A stretch of DNA of 64,000 nt from Trichaptum fuscoviolaceum. Taxonomy: Eukaryota > Basidiomycota > Agaricomycetes > Hymenochaetales > Trichaptaceae. The translations under genes were made by a program, and so were the position numbers. The first letter of the stretch is position 1, and each line of letters opens with the position of its first letter. Below are positions 1 through 11,875 of the stretch, piece after piece. The DNA is taken from positions 1,736,001-1,800,000 of the forward strand of contig CAJSYZ010000007.1 in NCBI GenBank assembly GCA_910574455.1. Reading direction: 5' to 3'. The notes under the pieces are model-generated. The model saw only the letters and a list, made by a program, of their open reading frames with translations, ran no database searches and was not told where the DNA came from.

Positions 1-1847
1 TAGTTGGCATCGAATCGGATTGCAAGGAATACAGCAAAGTGCATGTCGGACCTCTGAGTATGTGAGGTCATTCATTTAGTCGTCATATCTTCTTGTAGCT
101 CTGAGGTTCTTTCCATCCCATTCTTAGAGTAATTATCTGGCTCCCCCGGGGTAGTAAAGGAGTTGCATCAGCGCTGGCACTCCCACGTGCTGATTTCGAG
201 TGCAATCCATACTATAATTTAGTAGGATTCAAGCTCAGTCAGGAGGGCGAGATTGCTGAACACTATTTGGAATGTGACGATCGGTTTATTCTGTAAGGCT
301 TGTACGATAAGTCGATTCTCAACCAGGTTACGTTGTACATGCTGACTCCATCTTATCCATGTTATTCCGTGAGGCTGATTGCGGCGCATCAAAATATCCA
401 TCTACGCAACATAGGTGACATAGCGTACAGTCATTCAACGTACTATTCCACTGAGCGCTAACCTCGGCAAAAGGTACGGCCTTCCCTTTCACCTTGCTAC
501 GTCACTCGGCTGTCATTCAGTTGGGGGTGTAGTGCATTCTAGGCTAATGTCTCTCATGACTGAATTTGCTGTATCTATTGAGCTTTGACGCTTGTGGTCG
601 CAAAGGTAAGTCATAATTAAGTGATTCACATCGCAGGGACTTCAAGTGCGCGGATGATATTAGGTATACAGGGTTGACACTTGTGATATGCGTTTGTATC
701 GCCACCCGCTACATCCAGGAGTCTTGCCGAAGTGCATACGGAGACCACCATATCCTATGTGCGATCTAATCAAATGAGGTCAATTTATTAGATTAAAAAA
801 ACACGGGCAGATTGTGAAACGATCGAATTCTAAGGCAACAAATGTGCTTCACTGCGTAGTTAGTGAGGCTCGGAGGGATCTATGTAAGTACTTCATGCCC
901 GAGTCGTTAGAGTAATGATATTTAAGTCTTTTACATGTTCATGTATACATAAGTAATGGCCGAGTGCTATGTAGTATCTACATGAGTTACCGACTGGATT
1001 TATATACATCTTATTCAACCTCCGAGAGCAGCGGATACTACAGCTGCGCCTTCTATATTCCTTCGCAACCAGGTGGCTGATAGTTTGATGTCGCACCTCT
1101 CTTCGACTGTAAACTCTGAGATAGACACGAGGGCTGTGGAGTGGCTATACATAAGTATGATACGTTTGGTGCTCACAAGAAAGCCAAAATTGAACGAAGG
1201 CTACCGAGATGCCTTAAGGTGGAAAGATACTCATCCACGGTCTTACATGCCGGTCACTATGAGAAGTCCACATGCTTTCGCAGGCCAGGGCAAGATGTCA
1301 AAGTCTGAGCGTTGTTTCAGGAGATCGCAGCAGAAAACCGCTATCTTCGCTAGAAGCAATCCAATATACATTGCACTATGTATCAGATGTATGCATCAAC
1401 AAGTTACGAGAAGATCGGCACGAAATGACTCACTTAAGGAACAGCGGAACATAGCAAACCCCGAAAATCCGACGCTCGTAAGTGTTTAGCCAACTAGCTA
1501 ACGGTAAGAACGTGGACAGGTGTTGAAAGCTTTAAGTCAGCTTTGCAAGATGCACAAGAACTCCGCGATACCCCATTTTTCCCATGCGTATCCCGTCAGC
1601 GAGCTGGGCATTAGTATCCACAACCTAATTGGAGACAGAGACGGATGTAAAGGCAAGATGCTTTTCCACGATCACCCCTCCCTGCATTTCCTCACCATAA
1701 CATTAGAACACATCCGCACTGGGAAAGAAGCCTCTCAAACGCGCCGAGTCTTGATTCAGATCTCAAAGCGTCTATACCTACTAGCAGTTTCTCTTATTTA
1801 AGGACGAGGTGTCTAGGATAAGAGCATTCCACAGAACTATACAAACC
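1..1847. other. No gene recognised
   Basis: Both strands were read. The longest open stretch (1073-1489, plus) gives a low-complexity-free but unrecognisable peptide with no family motif and no neighbouring frame that splices onto it. The segment may be long spacer or decayed sequence. It ends just upstream of the MYB gene start. Confidence 0.5.
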
Positions 1848-3067
1848 ATGCCTCGCTGTCGTAGACCATGGTCCGAGGAGGAAGATCAGCTCCTGAGGGC
1901 TGCTGTTCAGCGAGGTGAGTCATACTTCGGAGTCAACAAGATTATTACCTGAAGTTATTGCGATGCTTCGACAGAACATCCGGATTCTGATAACCCGACC
2001 AATTGGCTAGCCATCGCAAGGCATGTTCCCGAGCGAACGAACAAAGACTGCAGAAAGCGATGGGTTACCAAGCTGTCGAACTCTGTCGCAAAAGGTGGTT
2101 GGTCCGCAGAAGAAGACGCACTGCTTTTGAAGGCCATTGATAAATATGGGACGAAGTATGCCAGTGCCCAGTTGAAGACAGTTGTGTGTGAGTAGCAAGC
2201 TAACCACCCATTGTTATTGTAGGTGGTCATTGGTCTCATCTGTCGTCCAGACCCGTTCAAGTTGTCGTGAGTGTTGTAGAGAAAACAAGCATTTTCCGCA
2301 GCTTACTAACGCCCAATCCAGAGTGTGCAAGACGATGGTGTGATACACTCAACCCCGAGATAGACAAGACGCCTTGGACACAGGAGGAGGTAAACTGACT
2401 TTCATCTTTCACTAAGAGCAAGCTATTCACCACGCTTTGACCAGGATCGTCGGCTGCTAGACTCCGTGAGGAATCATGGAACATCTTGGTCTTTCATAGC
2501 AAAGACCTACTTTCCTGGGCGGACTGGACTTGCCGCAAAAAACCGGTGAGACTGCAGTCAAAAGTCTGGAACCATATCAAGTCCGACATACTGAAACGCT
2601 GTGTCAGTTACGTTGCCATAACAAAATCTTCAGGGAAGACGCAGATCAGAACCCAGTGGCAATACTCGGAAAGAACTCCAGAGTATAACGATGATAGCGG
2701 AAGTCAAAGTTCAGACTTAGCTCTTTCGCCGGCGTTGCAGCCGACAGAAGCACGCGGTGTACAGGAACCCGACATGCTCCTCTCGTATATTCTTGCTTCG
2801 CGGTCTCGATTTCTTTCGACAAACTTGAGAGCAGCCCAGACTCCTCGTACAGAGGCCGATCCAACGATACTCGGCGGGCCATATCAGCCGCTGCCATTAA
2901 ATGGGAATAACATGTCAGTTTTCACGCCATCCGAAGTCTATCAAACCTACACACCACTGTCCCCGACTTCTGAGGCCCACTTTCCTGACTTGAGTTCCTC
3001 CTACGATCTTAGTACCTTCGGACCGAGTGTCCGCGGGTTCGGCCATGCTTCGAACTTGTATTATTGA
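1848..3067 (+). CDS. MYB-like DNA-binding protein with three repeats
   Basis: A nuclear transcription factor or chromatin-binding protein of the MYB/SANT class. Six exons are supported by frame: 1848-1914, 1975-2155, 2223-2266, 2322-2389, 2445-2545 and 2608-3067. The spliced product starts MPRCRRPWSEEEDQLL and contains three MYB repeats with their spaced tryptophans: W-S-E-E-E-D then NWLAIARHV and CRKRW; GGWSAEEDALLLKAI then WSLVSSVV and CARRW; TPWTQEEDRRLLDSV then SWSFIAKTYFPGRTG and KNRY. The introns sit inside repeats, which is why the ATG at 1848 was chosen: the first repeat would be lost from any later start. The C-terminal half (about 120 residues) is Ser/Pro-rich without a known domain. 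It is not clear whether the target is a c-MYB-like promoter or a snRNA/telomeric complex. The three-repeat call is strong; the function is inference. Confidence 0.85.
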
Positions 3068-3332
3068 CGCCATAGAAGGTAGCGTATGTATAGTTATCGT
3101 GTTTAGTAGTTACCGAAATGTATCTTAGTCCTAATTGTGATAGACCCTCGTGTATTCAATCGTCCTCTGCTCTAACAGCAATGTATATTAAGCTCCTGCA
3201 TTCGGAGAAGTTTGAATACGCACGCTTCAATGTTCCTCCCGCCCCCGGTCAATCAGACCTCAATAGGTGTAAGTAGTCTCGTATGTAAGGCGGAGTGAAT
3301 CTTATACCGTTTCCGAGTCTCAGGACATCCGG

Positions 3333-5897
3333 TCAGATCCGATATAATGGATCTGACAACCAATATGATTCCATCAGATGTTCAGACGCCTGTATTATAC
3401 TGGCATTCAGCTTCTCAAAGTCTTTCCAGCTCTTTGAAATTGAGCCGAATATAGAGCTTTGCACGTTGCAGACGAGCCCCTTCCTCGGTAAGATACCTTC
3501 GCGGAAGTAGGCCCGTACGGCACTCGCAGTACATAAGGACACTGCCGATACAGAGCCGTGCTAAATGGAGTAATTGAGATACAGAATTGCAGAGGAGAAA
3601 TTATCACGTACACCTGGAGAGTCCTGCGTTAGGACAACAGAGTCATTGGACCTGGATGCCATCTTATGTGCGCTGACGAAGTCCGATATATGAAAAGAAG
3701 CCATTTATAAAGATAGGAGATTTCTTACTTCGCGATCGGAGTTACAGTGTCTATATTTCTGTTTCAGCTTCCTTTCAATAAACTGCCCTCTTGTAAGACA
3801 TACCTGCGGTGTTCCCTATCAATAGGATAGGAAAGCTAGTATTCACATAGAATGATCCTGCGATCTCTGCTTTAATGCAGTCCGACCGTGATTCGGGCGT
3901 GAAGTACCTTCGAACCGCTCTTTCCCTTCAACTACCCACCCTCTGATTACTTTTGAGCAAGGAAGAATCTACGAAGAAATCACAGTATCCTACTCACGAG
4001 CAACCTATTCTTCGCATCATGACCTCAGCGAAGGTGGAGACCAGGGACGTTTGTTCATAGAACTTCTGAAGCTGTTTCATCGTATATTTCACAAGAAGCC
4101 CATCACTACAAGAAATGGCAAGGTTGATATCCGAACCGTGCGCAAAAGAAACAGACGGTTCTGCGAGACAGTCACAAGAGAATGCGCCTAGATCAATCTT
4201 CTTTGATGCCAGGTCATAGATTGCTTGAGCGTTTCCCCTTTCTAAGTCTGCAAGCGCAGATGTTATCCTGCGCCCAGCTCCATGAAGTTTAAACAGGGTC
4301 GAGAAGATGGCGTATTTTACAACCGAGTAATCCACGTCTCCATAAACGTACGAAGATACGTTGTAGAAAGTCACCGGTCGAGCCTTGAGGTTTTGCAGTA
4401 GCCTATCGACTCGATCCCAAGCTTGTGAGACGGACCGTTCGTAGATAGGACAGACTGTTGGTCCGACTTCAACGCAATCTCTATAAAGCCATCTAAGGGA
4501 CGCATCTGTGTCCATCAAGTTGTATGACGACCAGATACCTGAAAGAAAGCATGTCGCAAATGTAAGAGTATATCCGATATAAGGCGTCGCACCATCATAG
4601 TACTTTCAGCGTCAACAACACCATCGATAACAAGTCGTTTCACTTTATCCTAGAAATAGTTCAGAAGTCAAGACGTCAAGGGCTATCAAAGTTCTTACGG
4701 GAAACATAGCAGCGAAACTATTTGAGGCACTGTTTGTTTAATGCCGCTTTCTTCCTTGGAGAGAGAACTCACGTTGTACCTATGACGGATCCGTAGCTAC
4801 GCTAATCTTTAGTAGATGTAGAACCAAAGCACGAAAGACTCACGAAAATCCCCAATATTGGATGCCTTCATCGCCAAGGGCATTAACAAGAAGCACCATA
4901 TCTCTTGCAACCATCGACGTCGTGAGATATTGTGCAATGTCTCCTGACCTAGACTCGACCAGCTGTCCCAATAGCTGTGCCCGCTCATACAGAAGTCCGA
5001 GCGCATTGTCCGATGAATTGACCGTTAGCATCTCTCGACTATAGAAGACTGCTTCTTCCACGGTAGACCGGAACGTTGACAAACCCGGCGTAGAATACCC
5101 GACACCTGGCACATTCGAAAAGAGCCATCGTCAGATACTAGAAGGTCAGGGAGTAAGAAACTGTACCCCGAGGATCAAAGCCTATTAAATTGTAGTCTTC
5201 TCCAAGCATAGTCCTAAACGAGTCCGCCCGACTCACGAGAAACCGCACGCCTGAACTTCCAGGACCACCTGACAATACATCGAACGTGAATGTACCTCCA
5301 GGCCATGTACTCCATACATCCCCTTACCAGGATTAAATAGCACAGAGCCGCCGGGAGCCTTCTCTTCAGGGTTGCTTTGAGATGAATATTTGATAACAGC
5401 TATTGCAGCCTTCCTTCCGGAAGGTTGGTCGTGCATGAGAGGAACCTTGTAGGATCAAATCGTGTAAGCCTGAAGGCTCACGACGTATGCGAGATCATTC
5501 CTTACCAGAAATCTAGAGCAGAGAAACCTCTCGTAGCATGGTGCCCAATTTAGATCTCCTGATGGTTTCAACTGCGTAAAAGGTAAGCTCAATTTCTAAA
5601 GTAAGCCTGCAGATCTGACCTATCAATGCAACTCACAGAGGCCCAGTCGAAATCTTTTGACTTTGAATAGCTTGCATGACCGCGATCGCCTATACTCAGT
5701 ATTGAGCTTCTCTTCATCATCATACACCATAATACAAAACGCTGACCATTCAAGTGCAAGAGACTCCATCCTGAGCTCAACACAAATAAGATAGAAAGGG
5801 AAGCTGCAGAAAGCACAACCCGAGGGGAAAGGCGAGCCAATTCAAAGCTGTCTCGTCCAGACAATTCAAATGGCCTGTTCAGATTGCTCTTTGACAT
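3333..5897 (-). CDS. Alpha/beta hydrolase, TAP-like peptidase family (copy 1)
   Basis: Predicted secreted or membrane-anchored serine hydrolase of the tripeptidyl-aminopeptidase-like (S33-type) group, acting on small peptides or esters; the substrate is unknown. From the ATG at 5897 an N-terminal hydrophobic segment (about residues 27-48, VVLSAASLSILFVLSSG) is followed by FDWASV, then the oxyanion motif GGPGSSG, IGFDPRG, the nucleophile elbow GFS-YGSVIG split by an intron (near 4840), a cysteine-rich cap (CPIYE, CDC), the acid DTVTP and a terminal region with the histidine (SPG-HGS). Exon order and phases match the intact copies at 25770 and 32322. It ends at 3333. One oddity: the exon near 4600-4660 is one base short of its paralogs, so the normal donor would shift the frame; an alternative GT donor about ten bases earlier would keep it. 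It may therefore be functional or recently broken. The family call is firm; expression is unknown. Confidence 0.7.
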
Positions 5898-6562
5898 CTC
5901 TGTTCAAACAAGGCCGTCGAGATTTTTCCCTGACGTCGACTTTTACACTGGCAGGTGGTTCTGAATTTGGAATAGCAATCGAAAGATGCGATTTTGGATA
6001 TTCAGAGTGTATAAGTAACGCAAAAGCATGTAAACACGAGAACCGACCAGCTTTCCTTCACAGCATGGTGGACTTGGCAGATGAATGGTATGGGTTGCCA
6101 GTGTGGTGACAGTTGAAAGCGGAAACGCCGGCACAGGCTGCACTTGAACTTTAAAGCGTGCGAATTTCTACTACTAGTAGTAGTCTAGTAGCACTACACC
6201 GAGTCACGGTGTCCAATCTCTCCGAGTCGATCCCTGCTCTCAAACATTCAAGGCGTAAATAGCATAAATATGTATTGTTTAAATATGATATGATCCTGCC
6301 CATCTTCTGCTTATTAGCACCGGACGGATGAAGCTCAAACTCATGTAAGTAGCGCACCATCTCCGCACAAACTCTTTCGTGTTGCTGAAGCGTAGCAGTG
6401 GATCGATCCGAATCGCCGCGGAAAGCAATCAACGCACATCAGCGCCGCACGCGAACGGCGTAGACGGTGTTGCAGAGCAATCACATAGAGTCAATCTTCT
6501 TCAATACAGGTTCGACAAGTCGAAAGTCGAAAGGGGACTGTCGCTTGCCTTGCTCGACTGAA

Positions 6563-7480
6563 TCAGTGTGGCATGCACAAGACAGTGACGATCGTGCCCT
6601 TTGCAGCTGTTGAATCGAGTGCGCCGTACTCTCCGGAAGTTTCATTATAGAAGCTGATGCGTTCAGCCTTGAGGGTGACAAGAAGCGACCAGACGCGTGT
6701 GCAGATCTTATTGCAGTTGAACTCATAGACCGGACATATTGAAGGTCCGGGCTCCGCACAGGCTCGATGGATCGAGAGAAGAGCCTTCAATACATGTTGT
6801 CCTTAGCAAAGGGATTGGCAAGCCTCGCACAAAACTTTGGACAGAAATGCTCAGAATCAACCACACCGTCGATGATGGGGCGTCCGACTTTGTCCTGCCG
6901 CTACTCTCGGAAATTAGGTGTTTACCAACAAGATGAAACAGGCGCCTCACAGGGAACATAGCGTCAGATCTAGGAAAACAGGCGAGCAAGTCCTAAGCCT
7001 CTTCCACATGATAAATAATGACGAGCACTCACGTAGCACCTCTCACCGATCCCTATCTGCAGAATGTAATCAGTCTGGGAAGATTTTTTCGCAAGAGAAA
7101 GACACATGGGAAGACCTAGTGTTGCAACTTATATTGGCCGAACGTTTGCCATATGCTGAGCTACATTCACCTTTCCCGATAGTCTGTATGGCGTTCCAAT
7201 GACTCGTTCGTCCCATTCGCGGGCGGCCCTTCGGGGCTTCATGGCGAGGTTCACCTCTTCTGCTTCGGCCAGGAAGGTATACGGTCTGTGAAACCTTTGA
7301 TGATATGTATTCGTAGATCACATTGCCTCCAGGATCAAGTCCGATCATGTCAATGTCGTTTCCAAGTAATTCGGAGACTTCCTGGTCAAAGCTCAGCATC
7401 AGCTCGACACCAGAGCCATCTGGCTCGTATTCAGAAGAGAGAATTGAAGATTTTTCATGGTAACTTCGCAATGACGATCA
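6563..7480 (-). pseudogene. Decayed TAP-like hydrolase (copy 2)
   Basis: A broken paralog of the hydrolase at 3333-5897, same strand and immediately behind it. Recognisable pieces in order are the oxyanion region (DGSGVELML, now lacking the GGPGG run), IGLDPGG in place of IGFDPRG (about 7340-7440), a helix block beginning FLAEAEEVNLAM (about 7140-7270), a remnant GSVRGAT preceded by an in-frame stop (about 7035-7060), a MFP piece near 6960, the GVVDSEHF block (about 6855-6910), and the cap piece CAEPGPSICPVYE running to GALDSTAAKG (6563-6760). The exon ending that would carry the nucleophile serine is missing, and the C-terminal third with the catalytic acid and histidine is gone. It cannot encode an active enzyme. 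Confidence 0.75.
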
Positions 7481-7592
7481 TTAGTGATTTATGGCCCACT
7501 GGGATCACCATAATCCACTGGAGTCTAGAAATGTCAGCTTGTAAGTATTACTGGTATTGACAACAGAAACAACTCACGTCAGACTTGCGCAC

Positions 7593-8940
7593 TCAGAAGT
7601 TCCGTGACTCGGCGGCTAGCACTGATTCTCCCAAGGTTTCTATGCACCAGTGTAGGAAGGTACATCGCATCTGCACTATCACCCAAGATCTACCCGAAGT
7701 TGTGAGAGAAGTCGTTAGACTGATGCCCTTAGGCGGTGGCAGAATGCACTTCCAGTCAACTGCTACCCAGCTTCCATAGAAACCACTGACCCTCTCAGAA
7801 CGAGGCCACCGAGTACTAAAGCGACCGTAGGAGATTTTCAACCGCCCAACATGGTTACGACCGCAGCTCATGACATACTGTATGCGTCCGCGAGACTCGT
7901 TATGTTCGACGAACAGGCCTGTCCACCCCCCGCGTCCTGGATTTGACTTCAACTCAGGGTTACTGATCCCATAGGAGCCATCGTCACCTAGCCATTGGTT
8001 ATATTAGTCCTCCGAGTCCGGTGTAGACGAGGTAGGGAAGACATCGAGGGCTTGTTTAGCTCGCATGTGACTAGCACCTTCTATGGCGGCGTCCCTTTCG
8101 TCGATTAAACGGTCACTTCCAGGACGATCGACCACGAAGTTCTGTGCGCAAAATAGCCTTCTTCCATGATATTTCCATTTAAATTCTAGGCTCGAGTGAC
8201 TCGGAGGGAATTCTTGGTGTGCGAGGGCTCTCTCCGGCATTCCAGGCGGTGTCTCAAGGATGATCCCGTCTCCATGACCCCCTTTTAAGAGGCGCACATA
8301 GGACGGCTGGCTGCACAACAGTTACAGATGCTGCTACCGACCCAAAAGATCCAGGTACTCTCTGATGTAATCTTAACGAACAAATCTTTATCCATTAGTT
8401 CTAAGAGTTCAAACAATGGCATACGATGTCCACACTTGCCCTTCGATACTTTGCCGAGGAGAGACGGCACTACTCCTTCCAGGCGTGAAGCTGCCAGATG
8501 TATGATAGACGATTCCAGCTTGATCATTGGCCCATGAAATACGTATAAGCGATGGTTGAAGGAGAGGTTAGATGTATCACTTCACGCTGGGATGAATTAG
8601 AGCTCACTATGACTGGTTCACAAGTTTTTTCTTGTGATAATCCATTCTCTCGCGTACTACGTATTATTATAATTTGACTGCTTTTGATGTAGTTCTCATT
8701 TCCAGACTTGCGATAACTTTGCCCACTGCTGACTGGCACATGGAAGTGTTCGATCAGTCCGCCAGCGCCGTGAAGGTCGATGGCTGTCGCCAATGTTCTA
8801 ATTTCAGCTTCGACATCATAGTCTCTGGAGATTGCTGTAGGCAGATGAGTTTGTCCTCGGGCTGCGTTTCCACGGCTGTATTGTTTTCTATAATCGCGCG
8901 CAGAGCAGGTGCATGAAGATTTCAGAATTCAACCGAAACA
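7593..8940 (-). CDS. Possible unassigned multi-exon gene
   Basis: Several adjacent minus-strand open blocks read like protein but match no family I know: a piece around 8700-8860 with YDVEAEIRTLATAIDLHG, a piece at 8285-8527 with HLAASRLEGVVPSLLG, a piece at 8004-8318 with LEFKWKYHGRRLFCAQ, and a piece at 7593-7990 with SYGISNPELKSNPGRGGW and GSWVAVDWKCILPPPKG. They could be exons of one gene running 8940 to 7593, but I could not fix the splice borders or a start. It lies between the dead hydrolase copy and the first SYLF gene and may itself be decayed. Treat the outer coordinates as approximate. Confidence 0.25.
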
Positions 8941-9150
8941 CAAAGTCAATGGTACACATACATATGCTGCCAGACCTCAAGCAAGAGATTATCTTCCGAG
9001 TGGCGTTTTGATGAATTATGAGAGCGGCAGTAGAGGAACGGAGTCGAGTTCAGGCAGAAAAGGAACAATGTTATAGTACGGCGGGTCATTCCGCATCAAG
9101 CAGCGAGGTGCGCAGAAGACAGACTCAAGAACACCCGTGTCCTTTTTCTC
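8935..9150 (+). repeat. Duplicated upstream region, copy A (SYLF genes)
   Basis: This stretch upstream of the first SYLF gene is a diverged copy of about 12585-12810 upstream of the second. Shared islands in the same order include ATATGCTGCCAGACCTC / ATATGTTGCCAGATCTC, GTCATTCCGC followed by a CAGCA run, and CTCAAGAACA-CCGTGTCCTT. It shows that the promoter was copied with the gene. Confidence 0.6.
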
Positions 9151-9312
9151 CACCGACACGACCCAGCAGGGCCCACAGCTTTCCCGGATGAAAAGCTAAG
9201 ACATACAAGAACAGAGAAGAGATCAGGAAACACAACACACAGAAATCGAGAAAGCACCCGACCACAAACACACACCTTGAACTTGAAAAGCGAAAGCGAA
9301 GTCACAATCACG

Positions 9313-11670
9313 ATGTTCGACAAGATCAAACGCGGCGCGCACAGGGCGGGCCACAAGGTCGCATCGGAGACGAAGGGCTTTGCGCACGGCTTCAGCCTGC
9401 CCGGCGAGTGCGAGAAGGCCGCGAAAATCCTCTCGAGTTTCCTGGGTGCGTTCGGTGCACTTGTCTTCATCGTGACATAGAAAAATACTGAAGCTGACCT
9501 CGCCGCAGCTGACCCAGACGACCCCGAGACTGCGCTGAACGCCATCCCGAAGGCCGTTTTGCAGCGCGCACGAGGTACATTCCATCTCCGTTTTTTTTCA
9601 TCACCGCGCCGCTCACGCTCACTGAAATCACCGCAGGCCTCGCGGTCTTCTCCGTCATCAAGGCCGGCTTCTTCATTTCCGGGATGGCCGGCTCGGGGCT
9701 CGTCATCGCGCGCACCCCCGACGGCGGGTGGTCCGCACCTAGCTGCATTGCGACCGGCGGCGTCGGCTGGGGGTTCCAGGCCGGCGCGGACATCACCGAC
9801 TTCGTCGTCGTCCTCAACTCCAAAGCCGCCGTCCGTGCCTTCGCCATGGGCGGCAACCTCACCATCGGCGGCAACATCTCCGCCACCGCCGGCCCCATCG
9901 GCACCGGCGGCAGCGTCGAGGCGTCCCTCGCGCACCCCGCGCCCATGTTCTCGTACTCCGAGTCCAAGGGTAAGTCCCGTCCCGTGTCGTTGCGCGTGTT
10001 CGTTCGCTGTGAACCGACTTGCTCCAGGCCTGTTCGCCGGCGTCTCGCTCGAGGGCACCGTGCTCATCGAGCGCAAGGACGCGAATCGCGACTTCTACGG
10101 GACCGCCGTCTCCGCGCGCGACATTCTCCGCGGACGCGTGCCCCCGCCTGACGAAGCCTCGCAGATGTACGAGGTCATCAATGCCGCCGAGGGGCTCGAC
10201 GAGAGTGGCAGCCCCAGCGAGGAGGAGAGCGGTAGCCCCAGCGAGGAGGACGAGCCCTCTACAGGTCACAAGCGCGGCCACAAGCGCGGCCACAAGCGCG
10301 ACAGGCACGGCCATGGCGGCAGCAAGAAGCGCAGTCCCAGCGACGAGGACGACAGCGGTAGTCCAAGCGAGGAAGACGAGAACGGCAGTCCCAGCGAGGA
10401 GGACGAGCCCTCCAAAGGTCACAAACGCGGTCACAAGCGCGACAGCCACGGCCATGGCGGCAGCAAGAAGCGCAGTCCCGGAGACGAGGACGAGAGCAAC
10501 AGCCCCAGTGAGGAGGAGAGCGGCAACCCCAGCGAGGAAGAAGAGAACGGTAGTCCCAGCGAGGAAGAAGAGAACGGTAGTCCCAGCGAAGAGGACGAGC
10601 CCTCTCCAGAAGGCACACACACGACAGTCACAGGCACGGCCATGGCGGCAGCAAGAGGCGTAGTCCCAGCGATGAGGACGAGAGGGATAGCCCCAGCGAG
10701 GAGAGCGGTAGCCCCAGCGAGGAGGACGAGCCCCCTACAGGTCACAAGCGCGGCCACAAGCGCGACAGCCATGGTCATGGGGGCAGCAAGAAGCGCAGTC
10801 CCGGCGACGAGGACGAGAGCGACAATCCCAGTGAGGAGGAGAGCGGCAACCCCAGCGAGGAAGAAGAGAACGGTAGTCCCAGCGAGGAAGAAGAGAACGG
10901 TAGTCCCAGCGAAGAGGACGAGCCCTCCAGAAGGCACACACACGACAGTCACAGGCACGGCCATGGCGGCAGCAAGAGGCGTAGTCCCAGCGATGAGGAC
11001 GAGAGGGATAGCCCCAGCGAGGAGAGCGGTAGCCCCAGCGAGGAGGACGAGCCCCCTACAGGTCACAAGCGCGGCCACAAGCGCGACAGCCATGGTCATG
11101 GGGGCAGCAAGAAGCGCAGTCCCGGCGACGAGGACGAGAGCGACAATCCCAGCGAGGAGGACGAGAGCGGTAGCCCCAGCGAGGAGGACGAGCCCTCCAC
11201 AGGTCACAAACGCGGCCACAAACGCGACAGCCATGGCCACGGCCATGGCGGCAGCAAGAAGCGCAACCCCAGCGATGAGGACGAGAGCGACAGCCAGGAG
11301 AGCGGCAACCCCAGCGAGGAAGACGAGAACGGCAACCCCAGCGAGGAAGATGAGAACGGTAGCCCCAGTGAGGAGGACGAGCCCTCCAGAGGCCACAAAC
11401 GCGGTCACAAGCGCGACAGCCCTGGTCATGGGGGCAGCAAGAAGCGTAGTCCCGGAGACGAGGACGAGAGCAATAGCCCCAGTGAGGAGGAGAGCGACAA
11501 CCCCAGCGAGGAAGACGAGAACGACAGTCCCAGCGAGGAGGACGAGCCCTCCCCGAGAAGTCAGAAACACGGCCGCAAACAGGGCCACACGCACGACAGC
11601 CACGGCCATGGCGGCAGCAAGAAGCGCGGGGCACACGGTCGTTGATGTGGAGGACCCGCATGACTACTAG
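9313..11670 (+). CDS. SYLF-domain (YSC84-like) protein with long repeat tail
   Basis: SYLF/YSC84 domain proteins bind lipids and actin at endocytic sites; yeast Ysc84/Lsb3 and SH3YL1 are relatives. Exons are 9313-9445, 9509-9574, 9636-9969 and 10028-11670. The domain is clear: FSLPGECEKAAKILSSFL, AIPKAVLQRARGLAVFSVIKAG, SGLVIARTPDGGWSAPSCI, GVGWGFQAGADITDFVVVL, GTGGSVEASLAHPAPMFSYS, GLFAGVSLEGTVLIERKDAN. No SH3 domain follows. Instead the last exon has a tandem-repeat tail of roughly 480 codons. It is first read as acidic SPSEEDE blocks alternating with GHKRGHKRD and HGHGGSKK, then, after a 2-base difference near 10601-10607, in another frame rich in Ala, Arg and Thr, and it ends SAGHTVVDVEDPHDY, matching the end of the paralog at 13018 (SAGHTVFDAEETRGY). 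The start was chosen by alignment with that paralog. The domain call is strong; the tail is unusual and may be variable among strains. Confidence 0.8.
10198..11640 (+). repeat. Tandem repeat tract in SYLF gene tail
   Basis: GC-rich repeats built from units of the type AGCCCCAGCGAGGAGGA and GGTCACAAGCGCGGCCAC with a GGCCATGGCGGCAGCAAGAAG block. A higher-order duplication of about 321 bp (107 codons) is visible: the CCAGAAGGCACACACACGAC block occurs at 10606 and again at 10927, and CCCCCTACAGGTCACAAG at 10731 and 11052. The tract lacks stop codons in more than one frame on both strands, including about 400 codons on the minus strand. Confidence 0.9.
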
Positions 11671-11875
11671 CAGTATCTGGACGATGCCCAACTCTTATGA
11701 TGTTATTTTCATGCTCCCTCTTCCTTCTAATTCTTTCCTAATTGCGAGTTTCGTGAGCAGTGCCAGTGAGGGCGATTTAAGTTGCGGTACATACACGAGA
11801 ATGGGGCGGAGGTACAGTAGCTCTGTCGCGAATGAGGAAATAAGAGAAGGTGAGATGAATGTCCCTCGTCTCGCG

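Noticed and set aside
1073..1489. A 138-codon plus-strand open frame
   Set aside because: No motif, no splice partner, no supporting paralog; probably chance.
10431..11636. A minus-strand open frame of about 400 codons rich in Ala, Leu and Val
   Set aside because: It is the antisense reading of the SYLF tail repeats. The GC-rich unit has no stop in several frames, and the peptide is a simple echo of the repeat.
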